Source of the DNA: a virus
IMG/VR virus record: IMGVR_UViG_3300007960_004813
Span: 1-29,710 of that record
Length of the DNA stretch: 29,710 nt
Strand: one strand, 5' to 3'
Part shown: piece by piece, positions 26,170 through 29,710 of the stretch
Layout of the letters: the number at the start of each line of letters is the position of its first letter
Position numbering within the stretch: position 1 is the stretch's first letter
The notes under the pieces: generated by a model
What the model was told of the DNA's origin: nothing
The model's input: only the letters and a program-made list of their open reading frames with translations
The model's database searches: none
Position numbers and translations under genes: made by a program

Positions 26170-26546
26170 TGACTTTCGCCACTAAAGAGTACGACGGAAA
26201 CAACGTCGTCACCTACAAGCTGACGATCACCGCGAGTTCCAACTCCGACGTGATTCCACTCCGAGGAGCCAAGAGTGTGTATCTGATTTCAGGTACGACG
26301 AACGCTGCTCAAATCTACGTGCCTGAGGTTACGAGCGATGGCAGCGCGCCCGACAACACAGGGTCTAACGACGTGCGCCTGGCTGCTCTAATCGGCACGG
26401 GCTACACGGGGGCGGTGGTTGACCCGAACACCTCGGTCAACTCTAGTCGCGCCGGCGTGATCCCAGGCAACGTGATGCCTCCGTACATCTACATCAAAAA
26501 CACCGACACCGCTGAGCTCAGCGTTGATATCTGGGTGACGTTCTAA
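26169..26546 (+). CDS. Fibre-associated small beta protein, paralogue 1
   Basis: A 125-residue, beta-rich protein of unknown function that starts on the stop of the tail fibre gene (TGATG). It is clearly related to the next product: both carry RGAKSV (residues 32-37 here), a polar loop of variable length, then AGVIP..VMPPYIYIKNT and an aromatic C-terminus (IWVTF here). Its position suggests a fibre tip, fibre chaperone or capsid/tail decoration. The length difference between the copies lies in the middle loop. No family name is offered. Confidence 0.75.
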   Translation: MTFATKEYDGNNVVTYKLTITASSNSDVIPLRGAKSVYLISGTTNAAQIYVPEVTSDGSAPDNTGSNDVRLAALIGTGYTGAVVDPNTSVNSSRAGVIPGNVMPPYIYIKNTDTAELSVDIWVTF

Positions 26547-26881
26547 TGGCACGCGCAACCTCATACCAAGACTCCATGGCGACCGGGACCAAGAGCGACC
26601 TGCTCTACGTGCGCGGCGCCAAGAGTGTCATTATCACTTCCGACCGAGCTGTGCAGATTAAGATCCCCCTCGTACCTACGGGGACCGCTGCGCCCAGTAA
26701 TGCGTCGGGAGCCAAGATCGAGTCCCAGGCTATGAGCAGTCCGCTCAGCCTGGTCGGCCCGACCAAGGAGCCGGACGGTACGTATGCGGGTGTGATCCCG
26801 GAGGAGTTCATGCCTCCGTACATCTTCCTGCACAATACGTCAGGCGGAACCGCCAATGTTTCGGTATGGATTAACTACTAA
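26546..26881 (+). CDS. Fibre-associated small beta protein, paralogue 2
   Basis: A 111-residue product related to its upstream neighbour: RGAKSV at 23-28, then AGVIPEEFMPPYIFLHNT and VSVWINY at the end. The order of elements is the same, so the pair most likely arose by tandem duplication followed by considerable divergence. Start and stop both overlap neighbours by one base (TAATG). Function unknown; the retained motif MPPYI with alternating hydrophobic residues suggests a small beta-sandwich that packs against a repeat partner or against the fibre. Confidence 0.75.
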   Translation: MARATSYQDSMATGTKSDLLYVRGAKSVIITSDRAVQIKIPLVPTGTAAPSNASGAKIESQAMSSPLSLVGPTKEPDGTYAGVIPEEFMPPYIFLHNTSGGTANVSVWINY

Positions 26882-27087
26882 TGGAATCCGCCGAAGTGTG
26901 GTTTGCCGTGGCGCAAGGTGCGACCGGGCTACTGGTCGTGGTCATTGGGTGGACGGCGGCGCGCTTGGCCGAGACGGTCGGGCGCTTAGCTAACAAGGTC
27001 GCGAACCTGGAGCGCGATATGGTGCAACTCGTGGCCGAGCTTAAGGTCGAGGTCGCCACATTGCAGGAGCGATTACGTGGGCGCTAG
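26881..27087 (+). CDS. Small membrane protein with coiled coil, candidate holin or inner-membrane spanin
   Basis: A 68-residue product with one membrane segment (residues 7-26, WFAVAQGATGLLVVVIGW) followed by a regular amphipathic helix with Leu/Val/Met at heptad positions (29-65). T7 has its 67-residue holin gene 17.5 at this place after the fibre, and its spanin genes just beyond. Length and position fit a holin; a single N-terminal membrane segment followed by a coiled coil and an overlapping lipoprotein-like gene also fits a short inner-membrane spanin. The sequence does not decide between them. Confidence 0.6.
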   Translation: MESAEVWFAVAQGATGLLVVVIGWTAARLAETVGRLANKVANLERDMVQLVAELKVEVATLQERLRGR

Positions 27088-27379
27088 GTACATCCCCCTG
27101 CTGGCGCTGTCGTCTTGCTCCTCGCTGCCCACGCTAGGATCCGGCGGTGACTCATCGTCGACCCCTGACCTGGGTCCGGCGGTGGTGCAGGCCCTACCGG
27201 AGGTTGCCCAGGCCACCAGCAATCTGCTGCAGACCTTCGTCGTGACGGCGGTCGTGGTCGCGCTGTTCTTCCCAGCCGCGCGCTTCGCTGCGGTCGGAGT
27301 GTTCGTCGCCTTCTACGAATGGGTCGCTCGCCTGTTCCGTCCCCGCTCAAAGGAGGGTGGAAAAAAAGAAGTGCAGTAG
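27077..27379 (+). CDS. Small lipoprotein-like membrane protein, candidate lysis protein
   Basis: A 100-residue product from a GTG placed seven bases after GGAG. It has a short hydrophobic start with a lipobox-like LSSC (Cys14), a Ser/Gly/Pro-rich linker (residues 15-35), and then one or two membrane segments (about 54-66 and 69-86) and a basic tail. The lipobox plus Pro/Ser linker resembles outer-membrane spanins (Rz1), but those lack C-terminal membrane segments, so a holin-type or other membrane role is equally possible. It overlaps the preceding membrane protein gene by 11 bases and the HNH gene by 23. Confidence 0.55.
   Translation: MGARYIPLLALSSCSSLPTLGSGGDSSSTPDLGPAVVQALPEVAQATSNLLQTFVVTAVVVALFFPAARFAAVGVFVAFYEWVARLFRPRSKEGGKKEVQ
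27351..27356 (+). promoter_or_regulatory. AGGAGG directly abutting the HNH start codon
   Basis: A perfect AGGAGG is followed with no spacer by the GTG at 27357, the only usual start codon before the first zinc-binding Cys pair. A Shine-Dalgarno normally needs five to nine bases of spacing, so either translation is mainly by coupling to the overlapping upstream gene or another start is used. Confidence 0.5.
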
Positions 27380-27788
27380 GTGTAAGCGGCGCAAGGCTCT
27401 GTCCGAGTTCAACAAAGGCGGACAAACCTTCTGCCGCGATTGCAACCGCGAGTACCAGCGCGAGTACAGAAAGAAGAACCCCGACTACTGGCGGAGGTAC
27501 GAGGCGAAGCGTCGAACTAAATCGCAGGTCCGCCAACGCAACGCACGTCGCCGCGCCCTCGAGCGCAACGCTTCGGGGGAGGCCACGGCGCAGCAGATCG
27601 CCGCGCGCTTCGCCTACTACGGCAACCGCTGCATCATGTGCGGCACGACCGATAAGCTGACGGTCGACCACCTGATCCCTCTCAGCAGGGGCGGCGCCAA
27701 CTGGCCGTCGAACATGGCCCCCATGTGCCACAGGTGCAACTGCCAGAAAGGATCGCGCACGATCCAGGAGTTTAGAGATGGCAAATGA
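27357..27788 (+). CDS. HNH endonuclease
   Basis: Zinc-stabilised DNA endonuclease encoded just before the large terminase, a common pairing in phages where the HNH protein assists genome cutting during packaging. An N-terminal zinc knuckle (Cys6, Cys9, Cys26, Cys29) is followed by a very basic helix (residues 30-72), then the HNH core: Cys92-x2-Cys95, TVDHLIPLSRGG with Asp104-His105, Asn119, and MCHRCNCQKGSRT with Cys124, Cys127 and Asn128. The start at GTG 27357 is forced by the first Cys pair. No small terminase is recognisable nearby, so this gene may take part in genome recognition or cutting. Confidence 0.88.
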   Translation: MEKKKCSRCKRRKALSEFNKGGQTFCRDCNREYQREYRKKNPDYWRRYEAKRRTKSQVRQRNARRRALERNASGEATAQQIAARFAYYGNRCIMCGTTDKLTVDHLIPLSRGGANWPSNMAPMCHRCNCQKGSRTIQEFRDGK

Positions 27789-29526
27789 GCAAAGCATTAA
27801 AGCAGTCCGCGAGATGTACGCCGCGTTCGGTGACTTCCTGCATGACGTGTGGATGGGACTGCAACTCCCGCAGCCCACAGCCAGGCAGTACGAGATCGCC
27901 GACTTCATGCAGCACGGCGGCTCGGCTGTGTTCGTCGCCGGCCAGCGTGGCATCGGCAAGTCCTGGATCGCAGCGAGCTACGGGATCTGGCGCCTGCTGC
28001 ACGATCCCTCGGTCAACGTGTTCACCCTGTCCGCGTCTGCCGAGAAAGCAAACGAGCTCAGCCTGTTTGCCAAGCGCCTGTTAACCAACCCGCGCCTGCC
28101 GATGCTGCACCACCTCGCGCCTGCAGCGAACAGCCGGGACAACATTGCGCGTTGGGATGTCGCGCCTGCGCCGAACCAGCAGATGCCTAGCTGGAAAGCT
28201 ATCGGCGTCGAGGGTCAGATCCAGGGCGCGCGTAGCAACCTAGTCATCCTCGACGACATCGAGTCGATGGCTAACTCTAAGACTCCCATGTCCCGCGAGC
28301 AGTTGCTGCGGCAGGCCATGGACGTTGAGTCCACCAAGATCCCGGACGACCCCAACGCGCAGACGATCTGGCTCGGCACGTATCAGTCGACCGACTCGAT
28401 CTACAAGCAACTGCGCGAGCGCGGCGTGGCATCGCGGATGTGGCCGTCGCGCTACCCGTCAGCCGATGCGATGGCTGCGTACTCGGGTTGCCTGGCTCCG
28501 TCGATTGAAAAGGAGCTCGAGCAGGATCCGGGCCTCGCGTCCGCCGGCATTGAGGGCCGGGGTGCGCCCGTCGATCCGCAGCGATTCGGCGACGAGTTCC
28601 TGCTGCAGCGCGAGCGACTGCTGGGTAAGGCGCAGTTTGAACTGCAGTTCCAGTTGAACCCGCACCTGTCCGACCTCGACGCATACCCGCTGCGTTGCGA
28701 GGACGTGATCGTCGCGCATCTCACGTCCGATGGTGTGCCGGACGAGATCGCACCATCGGGTCGGGCGGAAGACCAGGCCGGAGATCTCCCGTGCGTGGGT
28801 CACAGCGGCGACTCCTTCTACCGCGCCGGCAAGTGGGAAGGCACGACCGTGCCATACGATCACATCGTCTGCGCCATCGACCCGTCAGGATCGGGTCGAG
28901 ATGAGACCGCCTGGGTTATTGCTGCGGTGACTCTGGGCCGGATGTTCGTGCTGGACTGGGGCGGTCGGCAAGACGGAGCCAGCCAGCAGACCCTCGACGT
29001 GATCGCGAAGGCGTGCCGCAGGTGGAGCGTGGCCGAGATCCTGCTCGAGCGGAACTTCGGCGGCGGAACCTGGACTGAGCTCCTGCAAGGCACGCTCCGC
29101 AAGGTGTACCCGTGCAGCGTCACGGAGGTGCAGGCTAAGGGATCCAAGGAGCAGCGGATCGCAGACATCCTGGAGCCAATCGTCCAGGCTCGCAAGCTGG
29201 TGATGGATGAGCGCGCCATCGCGTCCGAGTTCACGTGGGCGTCGCGGCAGGAGTTGCCGGAGGCCGCGCGCGCTCGCCTGCTGGTCTACCAAATGGCCCA
29301 CCTCAAGCGCGAGAAGGGATGCCTGGAATGGGACGACCGCGTCGATGCCCTCGCGATTGCAGCGCAGTCCCTGCGCAAGCACGTCGGCCTCGACCCCGAC
29401 GAGCAAGCGGCCAGGCTCCGGGACGAGCGGCTCGATGCCGCCCTGGAATCCTTCCGCGATAGCGTGATCAACCCGCGCGCCCCAAAGGGCAACTCTTGGG
29501 TGACCCTGCCAGGATCCCGGCGGTGA
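27778..29526 (+). CDS. Terminase large subunit (T7 gp19-like)
   Basis: ATP-driven DNA packaging motor with a C-terminal nuclease that cuts concatemers. The 582-residue product matches T7 gp19 in length. ATPase part: Walker A GQRGIGKS (residues 55-62), Walker B LVILDDIE (Asp159-Asp160, Glu162) and the coupling motif WLGTYQS. RNase H-like nuclease part: Asp368 in AIDPSGSGRDETAW, Glu424 in LLERNFGGGTW and Asp523 in WDDRVDALAIA. The ATG follows AGGAG with seven-base spacing and overlaps the HNH stop by 11 bases. About 180 bases after it the window ends in repeats. Confidence 0.95.
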   Translation: MANEQSIKAVREMYAAFGDFLHDVWMGLQLPQPTARQYEIADFMQHGGSAVFVAGQRGIGKSWIAASYGIWRLLHDPSVNVFTLSASAEKANELSLFAKRLLTNPRLPMLHHLAPAANSRDNIARWDVAPAPNQQMPSWKAIGVEGQIQGARSNLVILDDIESMANSKTPMSREQLLRQAMDVESTKIPDDPNAQTIWLGTYQSTDSIYKQLRERGVASRMWPSRYPSADAMAAYSGCLAPSIEKELEQDPGLASAGIEGRGAPVDPQRFGDEFLLQRERLLGKAQFELQFQLNPHLSDLDAYPLRCEDVIVAHLTSDGVPDEIAPSGRAEDQAGDLPCVGHSGDSFYRAGKWEGTTVPYDHIVCAIDPSGSGRDETAWVIAAVTLGRMFVLDWGGRQDGASQQTLDVIAKACRRWSVAEILLERNFGGGTWTELLQGTLRKVYPCSVTEVQAKGSKEQRIADILEPIVQARKLVMDERAIASEFTWASRQELPEAARARLLVYQMAHLKREKGCLEWDDRVDALAIAAQSLRKHVGLDPDEQAARLRDERLDAALESFRDSVINPRAPKGNSWVTLPGSRR

Positions 29527-29599
29527 CTCTTGGCCTAATCCAGCAAAGCCCAGCACACTTGCCCTGAATCGGCAAAGCACCGGGAAGCAGATCGGGGCC

Positions 29600-29697
29600 G
29601 CGCTCGAGGCCGCCGGCCACCCCGGCGCTCGAGGCCGCCGGCCACCCCGGCCACCCCGGCCGCCCCGGCCACCCCGGCCACCCCGGCGCTCGAGGCC
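29600..29697. repeat. GC-rich tandem repeats at the right end
   Basis: Two perfect adjacent 25-base units (29600-29624, 29625-29649), each beginning GCGCTCGAGGCC and ending GCCACCCCG, are followed by four 9-base units of the form GCC(A/G)CCCCG (29650-29685) and a third partial copy of the 25-base unit's start (29686-29697). The 9-base unit is also the tail of the 25-base unit. CTCGAG recurs three times. No start codon leads a frame through the repeats, so I assign no gene. The region could be a phage genome-end or packaging element, or an assembly break in low-complexity sequence. Confidence 0.85.
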
Positions 29698-29710
29698 CCC
29701 GCAGGCAGCG

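Noticed and set aside
27359-27367. Programmed -1 frameshift at A_AAA_AAA joining the lipoprotein-like gene to the HNH gene
   Set aside because: The HNH frame is +1 relative to the upstream gene, so the canonical -1 slip would not enter it.
29600-29697. CRISPR-like array
   Set aside because: The units are directly adjacent with no unique spacers and are nested 25- and 9-base tandem repeats.
1-29710. tRNA genes, integrase, attachment sites or lysogeny regulators
   Set aside because: No such genes or sites were recognisable on either strand; the content fits a lytic podovirus fragment.

Overview
The window is most of the genome of a lytic-type podovirus with a T7-like particle. The portal, scaffold, major capsid protein, two tail tubular proteins, gp13-, gp14-, gp15- and gp16-like internal proteins, tail fibre and large terminase follow the T7 gene order (8-9-10-11-12-13-14-15-16-17-19). 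Coding density is close to complete, many gene pairs overlap by 1 to 14 bases (ATGA or TAATG), and all but one gene lie on the plus strand. Base composition is GC-rich, which suggests a GC-rich bacterial host that cannot be named from the sequence. No RNA polymerase, DNA polymerase, integrase, tRNA or recognisable endolysin is present; the left end cuts into a gene and the right end stops in GC-rich tandem repeats, so part of the genome is probably missing.

Left module (1 to about 4,920), replication and recombination: a DnaB-type helicase cut by the window edge, a 38-residue hydrophobic peptide, a glycoside hydrolase family 10 (xylanase-like) enzyme, a RecE/ExoVIII-like PD-(D/E)XK exonuclease, a RecT-like annealing protein, a small basic protein on the opposite strand, a RuvC-like resolvase and an SSB. 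Exonuclease, annealase, SSB and resolvase form a complete recombination set. The GH10 gene is the outsider in this otherwise DNA-processing operon. The module ends at a strong rho-independent terminator.

Middle module (5,030 to 24,133), particle: two small proteins, portal, scaffold, capsid, then two hairpins in the only other sizeable intergenic gap, followed by tail tubular A and B and the internal virion proteins. The gp16-position protein is huge (2,636 residues). It carries an HExxH metallopeptidase-like motif, a domain typical of large polyvalent proteins, and three near-identical LFQ(A/V)D(D/E) motifs that bracket its segments.

Right module (24,130 to 29,526): tail fibre with a beta-helix, two tandem paralogous small proteins, two small membrane proteins at the T7 lysis-gene position, an HNH nuclease and the large terminase. 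The last 110 bases are 25-base and 9-base GC-rich tandem repeats.

The points most worth following are the GH10 enzyme with its coupled signal-like peptide, the domain layout of the giant internal protein, and the tandem fibre-associated paralogues.
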